Positions 16,070-25,964 of a DNA stretch of 64,000 nucleotides are shown here, piece by piece. The position numbers were made by a program, and so were the translations under genes. The DNA is from a virus, in the IMG/VR virus record IMGVR_UViG_3300025809_002164, positions 82,037 through 146,036 of that record. The stretch is one strand, 5' to 3'. Below the pieces are notes generated by a model. The model did not search any database, was not told the DNA's origin, and was given only the letters and a program-made list of their open reading frames with translations. The number at the start of each line of letters is the position of its first letter. Position 1 is the stretch's first letter.

Positions 16070-18253
16070 TTATTTCTCATTCCATCTTATAGGAGTCATA
16101 TTAAAATCCATGAAGGGAAAGTTATCATATACTGTGTATTCTTCACCTCTATACGAGAAAGTTGAATCAAAAGCATAAAGTTTTCTCATGAAAGGAGGAT
16201 TAAATACCTGACTTTTAATGCTTCCGTCAGTGACGGAAGATGGAATTACGTTGGTTATTTTTTCTCCAGGAATAGGGCTAGTCCAATTTTTCAAAAGGGT
16301 GTTAGTGTCGGAGACACTATTGCTAGAACTCATGTAGAGCCCCCACTCAATAAATTGATGAACCCACGGATATCCGTCCGACTCTTTAAACATTATACTC
16401 CATAGCTTTCTTCGTATTACATTCCCGTCACCATTTATGCCCATGTATAAACCTTTTCCACACCTCGAATAGTTCTGCATCATTATATCGCAAACCCCGA
16501 CAGCCTCTTCTCCGCCAAGCTCCATTATTTCTCTTAAGTTAGAATCTTTCTTGTCTAGGAAATCTAAAAGCCCCGAGTCAGCAAAAAAACTACTCATCAT
16601 AAAGCCCAACGAGATGTCCCCGCCCCCTATGCTTTCAATACTTGCAGCTATATCCTTAAATTGCCTCCAAAAACCCTCAGATGTAAGATTCCCGAAGTAT
16701 CTATAGTCCTGACCCAATTCCTTTCCATTGATTAAATCATAATGGGGCATGCCAGGATTATAATGCTCTCCAAAATCAAGGAAATCTCCGAATTCATTTT
16801 GTACTGGTAAAAAATCATTAATATTTAAGTTATTAATAAAGTTATAATTGCCATGAAGCTTACTTGAATTAATTTTTTGCTCAGAATATAAATCATAAAC
16901 CTCTTGCTTTGGCCTCCAATTTTTAAGAAATCCATTATCACTATCAATTCCAGGATATGTTGCATATAAAGGCTTGTTATTAAATGTCAAATTGAGCGAG
17001 TCAAAATCTTCAAAAGAGTGGTCTCCAGCTTCAGGAAATTGATTCATAGCATAAGCTTCATTCTTGTACCATTCTGGATCCCCGAAATCTAAACCTTTTT
17101 CCGTCATCGCTGTCGAAATATATGCAACTTCAGATCCAGCCTCATAGCATCTAGCTAAATCTCCAACCTTAGACGAAATAAAATTTAATCCATCAGAAGT
17201 AATTGACGAGTTCGCCCCGAAAGTGAAACCTCCGCTATTAGCAAAACCCGACTGAACCCATTTTCCTAGATACTTATAAATAAAAACCTCACCAGTATTT
17301 CCATTGGATATTAAAAGAGAAGCCCCACTATGATCTAATGACAAATTGGCTCCAAATTTACTATTTCTAGTCGGCCTATTATCTAATATTGCCCCCCCAA
17401 TTTGCTGCCATCTATTGAACATTTTGTTGAGCCTGAATACTTTTACATTATTCCTAGATGGCTCATAATTACCAAATGCAAATGTCAATCCATCGCCACT
17501 TATAGATACAGAGCTTTTTGAATTAACCATGTCCCAAGATTGAACCTCTAAGTTGAGTCCACCTAGAGAGTTAACCCATTGGCTTCCATTAAAATCGCAC
17601 AAAGTGACTTCAGAAATTAGCCCCAACTTAGAAGATCCTAGTGAAACTATTCGGCTTCCCTCGTCGTTCATTGAAACAGATCTTCCCAATTTAGAATTTT
17701 TTTGCTTGCCCTCTATTCTTGACCCCATCCTTTGCCATACATTTAATGAATTATTAAACTCATAAACCTCAACAAAGCCTGCAGATTCCTGAAAAATCTC
17801 TCCAGAAGATTCTAAATATTCGTAATCGTTAATCTTTTCCTGATAATCCCCAACCCTATCGTCATAATAAAGAGGAATCCTAAACTCTGGGTCTGAGCTT
17901 GAAAAATCATACCCACCCATTGGAGCTCCTATAACTATAGTTTCTCCACTTTCATTCATATCTATAGATCGACCAAATTCATCTAACTTATGATCGCCAG
18001 TCATTACTTGCCCAATCATATTCCATATTCCACTGTCCTCCCTAAAGACTGCCACACTATTTGTGTCAAAGCTTACTGCCAAAATATCGCCAGCTCCATT
18101 CATTACTACTGTTTCGGGATTTTTAATTGGTATTCTGTAAGAACTAATCCAATCGCTTTCTTCTAATTTGAAAACAGAAACTCCAGATTCATCCGAGCAT
18201 GCGGATATTGTTGCTGAATTATTAACTGTTACTGATTTTGCGAAATTTTTCAT
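16070..18253 (-). CDS. FG-GAP/beta-propeller-type virion protein
   Basis: It is 727 residues. Residues about 1-385 contain repeated blades with the pattern FG-x-S/I-x-M/S-x3-G-x3-I/A-x-G: LDEFGRSIDMNESGETIVIG, SKLGRSVSMNDEGSRIVSLG, SSVSISGDGLTFAFGNYEPS, SKFGANLSLDHSGASLLISN. Each is followed by V-x-V-Y/F and W-x-x-x-G strands, as in FG-GAP/integrin-alpha-like propellers, whose blades often bind Ca or surface ligands. The C-terminal 340 residues are a separate domain (MNQFPEAGDHSFEDFDSLNL, YLGINGDG-like turns) I cannot name. It sits four bases after its neighbour in the leftward virion operon and probably contributes to host binding. It has no TP stalk. Confidence 0.65.
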   Translation of the reverse strand: MKNFAKSVTVNNSATISACSDESGVSVFKLEESDWISSYRIPIKNPETVVMNGAGDILAVSFDTNSVAVFREDSGIWNMIGQVMTGDHKLDEFGRSIDMNESGETIVIGAPMGGYDFSSSDPEFRIPLYYDDRVGDYQEKINDYEYLESSGEIFQESAGFVEVYEFNNSLNVWQRMGSRIEGKQKNSKLGRSVSMNDEGSRIVSLGSSKLGLISEVTLCDFNGSQWVNSLGGLNLEVQSWDMVNSKSSVSISGDGLTFAFGNYEPSRNNVKVFRLNKMFNRWQQIGGAILDNRPTRNSKFGANLSLDHSGASLLISNGNTGEVFIYKYLGKWVQSGFANSGGFTFGANSSITSDGLNFISSKVGDLARCYEAGSEVAYISTAMTEKGLDFGDPEWYKNEAYAMNQFPEAGDHSFEDFDSLNLTFNNKPLYATYPGIDSDNGFLKNWRPKQEVYDLYSEQKINSSKLHGNYNFINNLNINDFLPVQNEFGDFLDFGEHYNPGMPHYDLINGKELGQDYRYFGNLTSEGFWRQFKDIAASIESIGGGDISLGFMMSSFFADSGLLDFLDKKDSNLREIMELGGEEAVGVCDIMMQNYSRCGKGLYMGINGDGNVIRRKLWSIMFKESDGYPWVHQFIEWGLYMSSSNSVSDTNTLLKNWTSPIPGEKITNVIPSSVTDGSIKSQVFNPPFMRKLYAFDSTFSYRGEEYTVYDNFPFMDFNMTPIRWNEK

Positions 18254-18257
18254 ATTA

Positions 18258-20453
18258 TTAAGATAACTGGTCGGCAGTCACGCCATATGCATAATTCTCA
18301 TTCCCATCATTATCTAAATATGATATATTGTATGTGCATAAGCTTGAATCGTCATATTCAAAAGTTGAAGCAATCGTGTAATCGCTCGCTCCTCCGCCTG
18401 GACTGTACATCATAGGCCAAGTGCCATCGGGATCCCATGTACACGAACCTCCTCCGCCAGGAGAACTATCATTACATGTTCCATTTTCATCCATAGAAAC
18501 ACATTCCTGCCTTAAAAATAAAGTCCAGTAATCCTCATAACTATTCCCCATCGCATTAAATTTTGTTTGATATTTACAATCGCTAGTTATACCTTTTATT
18601 GTTATTGAGGTACCTTCATAGAAAAAATCTGCATCAATTCCGTAGCTACAATCATTTCCACCATAATCACCCAAAATTCCTGCCTGCTTTGGCCCACTGT
18701 ATGTTCCAGTGTAATGAGTCGCATAGACATCTTTACCCATGTAATATCTTGGATTACTACCAGCATCCCAAGATCCTAATTGAGTTTGATTAACATCTTG
18801 CTCTTCCCCCTGATCGTTCGTATATATTAAATTCCCAAATTGATTTATCGTTCCTAAGTATGCAGTTATTTCTTGTCCGGAAGTTATAACTCCTAAATTA
18901 AAATCAACAAAAATCTCATCTCCCTTATGAATTGGATACACAGGGCCGGCATTCTGATGCGTCATCGACGACTCCAGCAATCCAATGTATGTGTTATTAG
19001 TATTTAATACATCTTCCACCGTCCATGAGCATGTTGCTGGATCCTCTGCCAATAGTTTAAATAACCTCTCGAATTGATGATCCGAGTCAGCAGCATCGTA
19101 GTACCAAACAAGATCATTAGTACTATATTGAGTCTGGCATCCAGGAGTAGCCGACGGAGTTATTGAAATTGTTGGAGTAATCGTACTCGTCGGAGTGGTT
19201 GTAGGTGTTACAGTTCTGGTCAAACTTACAGTTGGAGTGACACTACTAGTAGGAGTAGCAGTTAATCCTACCGTCACTGAGGGAGTAATTGTTGGTGTAT
19301 TCGTAGGAGTAATCGTGCTGGTAGGAGTGATCGTACTAGTCGGAGTAATCGTACTAGTTGGAGTAACCGTTGATGTTGGAGTTATAGTAGGGGTTGGAGT
19401 AGAGCTCTGACTTGGGTAAACAATATCCCCACCCAGCTGAAACATTCTTACAACATTCTGCTTAACAAACCCGTCTGGAGCTTGAGTAGAAGTCAAACTC
19501 GGAGTTAATGTCGGAGTAGGACTACTACTAGCCCCCGGAGTCGAAGTTACAGACACAGTAGGAGTTGGAGTTTTAAAAGGGGTAGTAGTTGGGGTCAGTG
19601 TAGGGGTAAAGCTAGGAGAAGCAGAGACACTAGCAGTAACACTTTGAGTTATCAATGGAGGATCTACAGCTGGAACCCTGACTTCAGCTATGTCATAATC
19701 TCTTACCGAAAAACTGCCATCGCTTGCCTCTGAGCCTTTTTTTATAAAAAAATATTGATCCTGGTAGAAAGATATATCAAAAAAATCTTCAACCTCATAC
19801 CTGCTTACATTAAAATTAGAACTATCTGAGACAAGAAAATATTCAGGATTTTCTGGAAATTCTTCACTGGAAAAGAAATATGAAAATGGAGGTTGATCAG
19901 CTACAGAAACTCTCCATCCATCAGAATAAGGATACCCCAACCCTTCGTCTTCGAATTCCTCCAAAGATAAAGCCCTAACAACTTCAATATTTCCTGTAAT
20001 CTTATAACTTAAATCAGACACTCCTATATTAAATATATCAGATTGGTGCAATTTATCATTAATCAAAACCTCGAATTCATATTCTTCAAATTCAGAATTC
20101 CAATTATACGGCAAATATATATCCTTATTAAATAAGTTTGAACCCTGGGCAAAAACTTCAGTATTCCCAAACACTCCTGCAGCTTGTTCAGCTGCAAAAT
20201 ATATCTTAAACATTTCATATCGATCACTATAACCGATAGCCCAGTTGTCAAATTCAAAATATTCACTAGTTGAATTAGTTCTGGATACATATACATACTC
20301 AGAGTCTCCTAAATCCCCTATCCATGGAAAACTGCTTCTTTTTTGTATTTCATACAGCCCAACAGGAGAAACATAATCTCGATTGCCGAAACTTACCGAT
20401 TGAAATCTTTTTTCCGAAAAAGCTAAATACAACTGACCCGCGCTTAGCTCCAT
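18258..20453 (-). CDS. Virion surface protein with TP-rich linker
   Basis: This 731-residue protein has three parts. Residues 1-270 are an acidic, aromatic beta-rich domain (SVSFGNRDYVSPVGLYEIQK, FFSSEEFPENPEYFLVSD). Residues about 271-434 are Thr/Pro-rich: first a degenerate block (ASPSFTPTLTPTTTP), then the island QAPDGFVKQNVVRMFQLGGD, then regular TSTITP units. Residues 435-731 are a Gly/Asp/Cys-rich domain (GCQTQYSTNDLVWYYDAADS, SYGIDADFFYEGTSITIKGI, CTWDPDGTWPMMYSPGGG). The start codon shares one base with the upstream stop (TAATG), so the two are coupled. No recognised enzyme motif; a stalked decoration protein is the best reading. Confidence 0.6.
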   Translation of the reverse strand: MELSAGQLYLAFSEKRFQSVSFGNRDYVSPVGLYEIQKRSSFPWIGDLGDSEYVYVSRTNSTSEYFEFDNWAIGYSDRYEMFKIYFAAEQAAGVFGNTEVFAQGSNLFNKDIYLPYNWNSEFEEYEFEVLINDKLHQSDIFNIGVSDLSYKITGNIEVVRALSLEEFEDEGLGYPYSDGWRVSVADQPPFSYFFSSEEFPENPEYFLVSDSSNFNVSRYEVEDFFDISFYQDQYFFIKKGSEASDGSFSVRDYDIAEVRVPAVDPPLITQSVTASVSASPSFTPTLTPTTTPFKTPTPTVSVTSTPGASSSPTPTLTPSLTSTQAPDGFVKQNVVRMFQLGGDIVYPSQSSTPTPTITPTSTVTPTSTITPTSTITPTSTITPTNTPTITPSVTVGLTATPTSSVTPTVSLTRTVTPTTTPTSTITPTISITPSATPGCQTQYSTNDLVWYYDAADSDHQFERLFKLLAEDPATCSWTVEDVLNTNNTYIGLLESSMTHQNAGPVYPIHKGDEIFVDFNLGVITSGQEITAYLGTINQFGNLIYTNDQGEEQDVNQTQLGSWDAGSNPRYYMGKDVYATHYTGTYSGPKQAGILGDYGGNDCSYGIDADFFYEGTSITIKGITSDCKYQTKFNAMGNSYEDYWTLFLRQECVSMDENGTCNDSSPGGGGSCTWDPDGTWPMMYSPGGGASDYTIASTFEYDDSSLCTYNISYLDNDGNENYAYGVTADQLS
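19150..19400 (-). repeat. Short 18-bp repeat block coding TP-rich linker
   Basis: About a dozen units of the same 18-bp family are present, more diverged than in other arrays, with an older degenerate Thr/Pro stretch at about 19500-19640 on the other side of a unique segment. Confidence 0.8.
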
Positions 20454-22387
20454 TATTTTTTCCAGCTAAGTTGAAAGGTTAATGATTTTAATTCAAAAGC
20501 CTGATCGATGTCAGTTGGATCTTCTGCTAATGTCTTAACTATTAAAGTGTCATCTATATGCAGGGCATTCCCAGAATCAGTCAAAGGGAATGCCGGCCTA
20601 ATATCAAAAGGCTCAACAAAGGTATTAGTTGGAGCTGAAGGTTGGTTAATTAAATCCACCATCGAGTTCGTACCAGCAGCAGTTAATCCATAATTCTCGA
20701 ACCTATCAAGATCAAATTCATCAACTCCATCTTGATGTCTAAATTTAAACCCTGATCCATTAAATCCAAATTCATAATTTTTTGCACTATTGAAATCAGC
20801 GATCACATTAAAAAATTCAGGGGTTGCAGTATTAATTGGAAAGTTTCCAGATTTTATATTCCAATATTTTAATGGATTACCCATGTTAATCGGACCGCTA
20901 TTCTCGACTATTGATCTATAGTGATTATGAATTTCTTCATCCACGTATTGGCCCGTCATGAATCCATAATACCCAGTAAGATTATTAAGGGAAGATTTAT
21001 CTCCCGATTTATACCATTGATATACAAAAACTCCAGTAGAAAAATCTTGTGGCGGAAGTGTGCTAGAGATGAATGTTGAATATTCTTGAGCAGTGCCTGT
21101 TACTATACCGCTAAAAGACATTGGTGAATATGTCCCATTCTTAAACAAGCCATCAGCAAATTCGCTAGCTTGATAACATCCAGTATAAGTATCCCCTATG
21201 TTTGTACCCGGAAATTGCATTTCCGCAAAAGCATTTCCACCTAAGTGTCTATAAAATACATTAAAATCTGAATCTATAATGCTACTGTCAAAACAACCGG
21301 TTGGTCTATTATATCTTATTCCATGTTTTTTACCAATGTCTTCAGAATAATCAAAATCGGTATCAAGTCCATCCGTGCCATAATAAAAATTATCCATTGG
21401 AGTTGTATAGCTGGTGGTAAATTGATTAATTAAATCCTTGAAGTGTTTTGACCCAGTAACTGAATACTCCTTACTAAGGTCGCTTCCAGCTTCGCCCATT
21501 AGTATTGGCATATTAACTACATCTATTGATCTAGGAGACAAGGAAACTTTATAAGTTGCAGGAATATTTACATCATATCCATCTAGAAAATAATCAGTAA
21601 AATTAAATCCAGTTCCACTAGGCATGCATTCTACAATCTGCCCTGGAGTCACAGGAAGCCCCGTACATGTAGCATAAATCCAAGAAGAGGTTTTGCCGTC
21701 ATACTCGTTCCCTAAATTTAAAAAATTTGCAGTTTCATAAATATCCCCCCTTATTCTAAATGTTATATCCTGAGTGCCGCAGTCAAAGTCGCAATTATTA
21801 TAAAATTTTATTGTGTTTATTTTATTTGCTATTTTAACTTCGTCGTATAAATTAGTATAACTAAAATCAGGCTCGGTTACAAATCCCCCTGTAGCTGCAA
21901 AACTTTTAAGCTCCTGCCTTTCGTATAAGTCTGACTCTACTACATATTTAAAATAAGCTATTTCAGCACCTCGGTCCTCAAACGATGCATGTATGCCTGA
22001 CTGCATGTCAATTTTTCTATCAAAGCAGGAAATTTGTGTTGGCTTAAAATTAATGCTTGGGTCATTCTGATTCAGAAATCCAGACTCTATGGCGATTTCC
22101 TGCCATCCAGTTGAGTATGTCTGTATAGTGATTTTAGACTCGTGAAAAGAAGGGGTGCCATCAACATATTTAAAGCCGCCTACAATAAAATCAATATCTT
22201 TACCACATACACAACTATTACAATCCAAGCAATCGTCAAAAGATCCATATATAGTCCTAGTAGCAATTACTCCGTCTGGAATAATAACACTTTCTGCTAT
22301 TTTCTTATAACAATATCCACTAACCTGAACGAAATCCTTACCTGCTGCATCAGATATAGGGACATATAATGAATTATTTATAGCCAT
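20453..22387 (-). CDS. Large virion-type protein, no TP stalk
   Basis: It is 644 residues. The N-terminal domain has DAAGKDFVQVSGYCYKKI and YGSFDDCLDCNSCVCGKDID, a cysteine cluster (C-x2-C-x2-C-x-C) that could bind metal or form disulfides. The rest is beta-rich with many Gly/Tyr/Phe (TYKVSLSPRSIDVVNMPILM, NFYYGTDGLDTDFDYSEDIG). No enzyme motif or membrane segment is seen. Upstream, TATATA lies five bases from the start codon, a possible internal leaderless promoter. By position and composition it is a tail decoration or fibre component. Confidence 0.55.
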   Translation of the reverse strand: MAINNSLYVPISDAAGKDFVQVSGYCYKKIAESVIIPDGVIATRTIYGSFDDCLDCNSCVCGKDIDFIVGGFKYVDGTPSFHESKITIQTYSTGWQEIAIESGFLNQNDPSINFKPTQISCFDRKIDMQSGIHASFEDRGAEIAYFKYVVESDLYERQELKSFAATGGFVTEPDFSYTNLYDEVKIANKINTIKFYNNCDFDCGTQDITFRIRGDIYETANFLNLGNEYDGKTSSWIYATCTGLPVTPGQIVECMPSGTGFNFTDYFLDGYDVNIPATYKVSLSPRSIDVVNMPILMGEAGSDLSKEYSVTGSKHFKDLINQFTTSYTTPMDNFYYGTDGLDTDFDYSEDIGKKHGIRYNRPTGCFDSSIIDSDFNVFYRHLGGNAFAEMQFPGTNIGDTYTGCYQASEFADGLFKNGTYSPMSFSGIVTGTAQEYSTFISSTLPPQDFSTGVFVYQWYKSGDKSSLNNLTGYYGFMTGQYVDEEIHNHYRSIVENSGPINMGNPLKYWNIKSGNFPINTATPEFFNVIADFNSAKNYEFGFNGSGFKFRHQDGVDEFDLDRFENYGLTAAGTNSMVDLINQPSAPTNTFVEPFDIRPAFPLTDSGNALHIDDTLIVKTLAEDPTDIDQAFELKSLTFQLSWKK

Positions 22388-22421
22388 ATTTATATATACA
22401 CTTTTTATATTTAGTTTTCAT

Positions 22422-25400
22422 TTAAAAAATTCCAGTTTGCCCGTAAGTAAAAATGCCGCCAGTGTAAGATAGTCCGGTAGAGAAATGGTTCAACTCCCAA
22501 CTAGGCTGCGGGAGTTGCTGCATTCTTTGATAGCCTTTCGCAGAATTCAAAACTCCAGTTAGATCTATTGGTATGCATATCTCATAAATTGATACAGATT
22601 CTGGGCATTTTTCATAAATAGATACTTGAGCTCCAGGAGTTCTTGATGGAGTAATCGTACTAGTCGGAGTAATCGTACTGGTCGGAGTAATCGTACTAGT
22701 CGGAGTAATCGTACTGGTCGGAGTAATCGTACTGGTCGGAGTAATCGTACTAGTCGGAGTAATCGTACTAGTCGGAGTAATCGTACTGGTCGGAGTAATC
22801 GTACTAGTCGGAGTAATCGTACTAGTCGGAGTAATCGTACTGGTCGGAGTAATCGTACTGGTCGGAGTAATCGTACTGGTCGGAGTAATCGTACTAGTCG
22901 GAGTAATCGTACTGGTCGGAGTAATCGTACTGGTCGGAGTAATCGTGCTAGTTGGAGTACGGCTAGCTCCTGGAGTCATAGTATTCGTAGGAGTAATCGT
23001 ACTAGTAGGAGTCAATGTCACACTGGGAGTAACAGTAACTGTTGGAGTTCTGCTTGAAGGAGGACAATACGGAGGTTGATCATTATCAACGATTAAAACA
23101 TTGTATGGATTTTTATATAAAATCCTAGATGAAACACAATTTATTTGACCTATATTATATAATGTAATATTAAAAAATTCAGACTCTTCATGAATAAGAT
23201 CTTCTTTTGTGTTTATTGCAATATACTGAACATTTTCTCCGCCTGCAAAATTCAGAACCCCTGTGGTTCCAAAAAAGTCTATACCCTGATCTGCAGAAAA
23301 TAGGCTAGACGATGTTTTATATCCTACGGAAAAAGGCCCCGAGTAATCTTTGTCAGAGTAAGTTAATTCCCTATAAACCCTGACTCCAGTAGCTTGACCC
23401 TCAACGACATAAGTTGATGGATATTGAAATCTAATAGAGAGTTCTTTTTGAATACAAGTCGGAGTCGGAGTAATCGTATTAGTCGGAGTAATCGTGTTAG
23501 TCGGAGTAATCGTATTGCTCGGAGTAATCGTGCTTGTTGGGGTAATCGTACTGGTCGGAGTAATCGTATTGCTCGGAGTAATCGTGCTTGTTGGGGTAAT
23601 CGTACTGGTCGGAGTAATCGTACTAGTCGGAGTAATCGTACTAGTCGGAGTAATTGTACTAGTCGGAGTAATCGTACTGGTCGGAGTAATCGTACTAGTC
23701 GGAGTAATCGTACTAGTCGGAGTAATCGTACTAGTCGGAGTAATCGTACTAGTCGGAGTAATCGTACTAGTCGGAGTAATCGTACTAGTCGGAGTAATCG
23801 TACTAGTTGGAGTAATCGTACTAGTCGGAGTAATCGTACTAGTCGGAGTAATCGTACTAGTTGGAGTAATCGTGCTTGTTGGAGTAATCGTACTAGTCGG
23901 AGTAATCGTACTAGTCGGAGTAATCGTGCTTGTTGGAGTAATCGTACTAGTCGGAGTAATCGTACTAGTCGGAGTAATCGTACTGGTCGGAGTAATCGTA
24001 CTGGTCGGAGTAATCGTACTAGTTGGAGTAATCGTACTAGTCGGAGTAATCGTGCTAGTCAAGGTCGGAGTAATCGTACTAGTCGGAGTAATCGTGCTAG
24101 TCGGAGTAATCGTGCTAGTCAAGGTCGGAGTAATCGTACTAGTCGGAGTAATCGTGCTAGTCGGAGTCGCTGTCTGACTGCTTGTTGGAGTCGGAGTTGG
24201 GGTTCTTACTGCGATATTAATAACTCCACACTTAGATTTCCTATTAGTATTCAAGTTATCTATAAAAACAAAAGCATTGTAATTACCTAAGCTACTATAA
24301 GTATGACTTACTGTCGTATAATATCCGACTTCATTATCCCATGATAATTTTTGATTGCTCAGAATAGTACCATCTCCAAAGTTAACACTATACCTCAAAT
24401 CATTACTTACATTAAATTGATCTTCAGCCATCAAACCTAAAGAAAAAGTAGAAGCTCCATACTCAACCCTAGAACCAAAAGGAATACAGCAACTTCCCGA
24501 TAGTAAAGATGTCGATGGCGTTATAGTTGGAGTAATCGTACTGGTCGGAGTAATCGTACTAGTTGGAGTAATTGTACTGGTCGCAGTTGGAGTAATCGTA
24601 CTGGTTGGAGTAATCGTACTAGTCGTAGTCGGAGTACTGGTCGCAGTCGGAGTAATCGTACTGGTCGGAGTAATCGTACTAGTCGGAGTAATCGTACTGG
24701 TCGGAGTATTTGTCGGAGTAATCGTACTGGTCGGAGTATTTGTCGGAGTAATCGTACTAGTCGGAGTATTTGTTGGAGTAATCGTACTAGTAATCGAAAT
24801 AGTCGGAGTATTCGTCGGAGTAATCGTACTAGTCGGAGTATTCGTCGGAGTAATCGTACTGGTCGGAGTATTTGTCGGAGTAATCGTACTGGTCGGAGTA
24901 TTTGTCGGAGTAATCGTGCTAGTCGGAGTATTTGTAGGAGTAATCGTACTAGTAATCGAAATAGTCGGAGTATTCGTCGGAGTAATCGAAATAGTCGGAG
25001 TATTCGTCGGAGTAATCGTACTAGTAATCGAAATAGTCGGAGTAATCGTGCTAGTCGGAGTATTTGTAGGAGTAATCGTAGGGGTGGCTGTACTACTCGG
25101 ACTCGGAGGCGGAACTTCGCCCTGCACGATATTCATTGGAGCGGGAGAACCCGCCATCGAAATCGGACTAGAAGCATAAGTTAAAGTAAGGCTCGGAGTA
25201 AATACTGAAGATTTCTGAATTGTCCCGTTAGTAATCTGCTCAGACCTAGAAAATCCTCCATCTCCTACTAGCCTGACTTGTATCAACTTGTCTCCTGGGT
25301 TTAATGCATCGTCATGAAGAGAAATCTCAAAAATTTTTCTTCTTCCAAGATTATTTAATGCCGCAACATTCGTAGTTGGAGGATTCATGTGAGTTCCACG

Positions 25401-25964
25401 AAACGTAGTCGCTACTGCGGATCCTTTGTATGTATTAAAATGATTCTCGTTTGTAAAAATTGGATCCTGACCATCCAGCTTTTCATTGTAACCCATGTAA
25501 TAATAGATTCCAACTGGAGACATCTCCACAATATTTGAAATGGCAAACAATTTAGTGTATATCTTTGTTACCAAACCAGCCCGAGTTTCACCCGCTGCAA
25601 TATTAATATTTGCTATATTAAAATCGAAGGTGTGGGATGTTGGGGGGTTAGTAACACTTCCAGAAAACAACCCATTGAAGCCGCGAGCTGTGCTGCCATT
25701 CTGGAGCTTATAGTAACCCAAACTTGTCGCAGTCCTTCTCTCTGAAGGCCAGGATCGAACACCTCCAACTATTTTTTTTGATAATTGCTGAAGGGCCGGT
25801 AAAAACCCAACAATACTGAGCTCTCCAGAAAAAACTCCCCCTATTGCCAAGCTAGCGGCAGCAGGCAGCCTGAATAAATATTTCTTATCATAAGAACTGG
25901 AGCCGTTGTAGATATGTTTATTCCATCTATCTGTATGAACTACCGACATACTAACTAGGCTCAA
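22422..25964 (-). CDS. Giant adhesin-like protein: three TSTITP stalks, PKD and Calx-beta domains
   Basis: It is 1180 residues. Residues 1-285 form a unique N-terminal domain ([40 protein letters not shown]). Stalk A is about 286-480, mixing TNTP and TSTITP units. Residues about 481-590 are a PKD domain (VNFGDGT, then [17 protein letters not shown]). Stalk B is about 590-835, the most regular array. Residues about 835-965 are a Calx-beta domain ([51 protein letters not shown]). Stalk C is about 973-1108. The C-terminus contains [19 protein letters not shown] and Calx-beta modules are common in adhesins. It overlaps the upstream gene by 14 bases. Likely an extended tail fibre. Confidence 0.7.
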   Translation of the reverse strand: MSLVSMSVVHTDRWNKHIYNGSSSYDKKYLFRLPAAASLAIGGVFSGELSIVGFLPALQQLSKKIVGGVRSWPSERRTATSLGYYKLQNGSTARGFNGLFSGSVTNPPTSHTFDFNIANINIAAGETRAGLVTKIYTKLFAISNIVEMSPVGIYYYMGYNEKLDGQDPIFTNENHFNTYKGSAVATTFRGTHMNPPTTNVAALNNLGRRKIFEISLHDDALNPGDKLIQVRLVGDGGFSRSEQITNGTIQKSSVFTPSLTLTYASSPISMAGSPAPMNIVQGEVPPPSPSSTATPTITPTNTPTSTITPTISITSTITPTNTPTISITPTNTPTISITSTITPTNTPTSTITPTNTPTSTITPTNTPTSTITPTNTPTSTITPTNTPTISITSTITPTNTPTSTITPTNTPTSTITPTNTPTSTITPTSTITPTSTITPTATSTPTTTSTITPTSTITPTATSTITPTSTITPTSTITPTITPSTSLLSGSCCIPFGSRVEYGASTFSLGLMAEDQFNVSNDLRYSVNFGDGTILSNQKLSWDNEVGYYTTVSHTYSSLGNYNAFVFIDNLNTNRKSKCGVINIAVRTPTPTPTSSQTATPTSTITPTSTITPTLTSTITPTSTITPTSTITPTLTSTITPTSTITPTSTITPTSTITPTSTITPTSTITPTSTITPTSTITPTSTITPTSTITPTSTITPTSTITPTSTITPTSTITPTSTITPTSTITPTSTITPTSTITPTSTITPTSTITPTSTITPTSTITPTSTITPTSTITPTSTITPTSTITPTSTITPSNTITPTSTITPTSTITPSNTITPTNTITPTNTITPTPTCIQKELSIRFQYPSTYVVEGQATGVRVYRELTYSDKDYSGPFSVGYKTSSSLFSADQGIDFFGTTGVLNFAGGENVQYIAINTKEDLIHEESEFFNITLYNIGQINCVSSRILYKNPYNVLIVDNDQPPYCPPSSRTPTVTVTPSVTLTPTSTITPTNTMTPGASRTPTSTITPTSTITPTSTITPTSTITPTSTITPTSTITPTSTITPTSTITPTSTITPTSTITPTSTITPTSTITPTSTITPTSTITPTSTITPTSTITPTSTITPSRTPGAQVSIYEKCPESVSIYEICIPIDLTGVLNSAKGYQRMQQLPQPSWELNHFSTGLSYTGGIFTYGQTGIF
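22640..23045 (-). repeat. 18-bp tandem array (stalk C)
   Basis: Near-perfect repeats of ggagtaatcgtactagtc (variants differ mostly at tactagt/tactggt) run from about 22645 to 22950. A non-repeat island encoding TMTPGASR follows, then three degenerate units. Confidence 0.9.
23460..24195 (-). repeat. 18-bp tandem array (stalk B), the longest in the window
   Basis: About forty units in register are present, most identical except at one or two wobble positions. Two units near 24056-24125 are interrupted by an extra in-frame segment coding TLTS. This is the most homogeneous stretch, consistent with recent expansion or homogenisation. Confidence 0.92.
24525..25105 (-). repeat. 18/30-bp compound tandem array (stalk A)
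   Basis: Here the 18-bp unit alternates with a 12-bp ggagtatttgtc unit, so that [12 protein letters not shown] is the commoner period (30 bp), with TISIT variants. This higher-order structure shows that the array has expanded by duplication of multi-unit blocks. Confidence 0.88.

Noticed and set aside
23460-24195. Possible CRISPR array
   Set aside because: The repeats are contiguous 18-bp units with no unique spacers, lie inside a coding frame, and no cas genes are present.
23424-24290. Long plus-strand open frames reading SRSNRT repeats and hydrophobic VGVIVL repeats (also at 13393-14342, 26332-27142, 30532-31323, 24916-25179)
   Set aside because: They are the antisense and shifted frames of the 18-bp array. 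A period divisible by three with no stop in any frame keeps all frames open; they lack starts, context and independent sequence.
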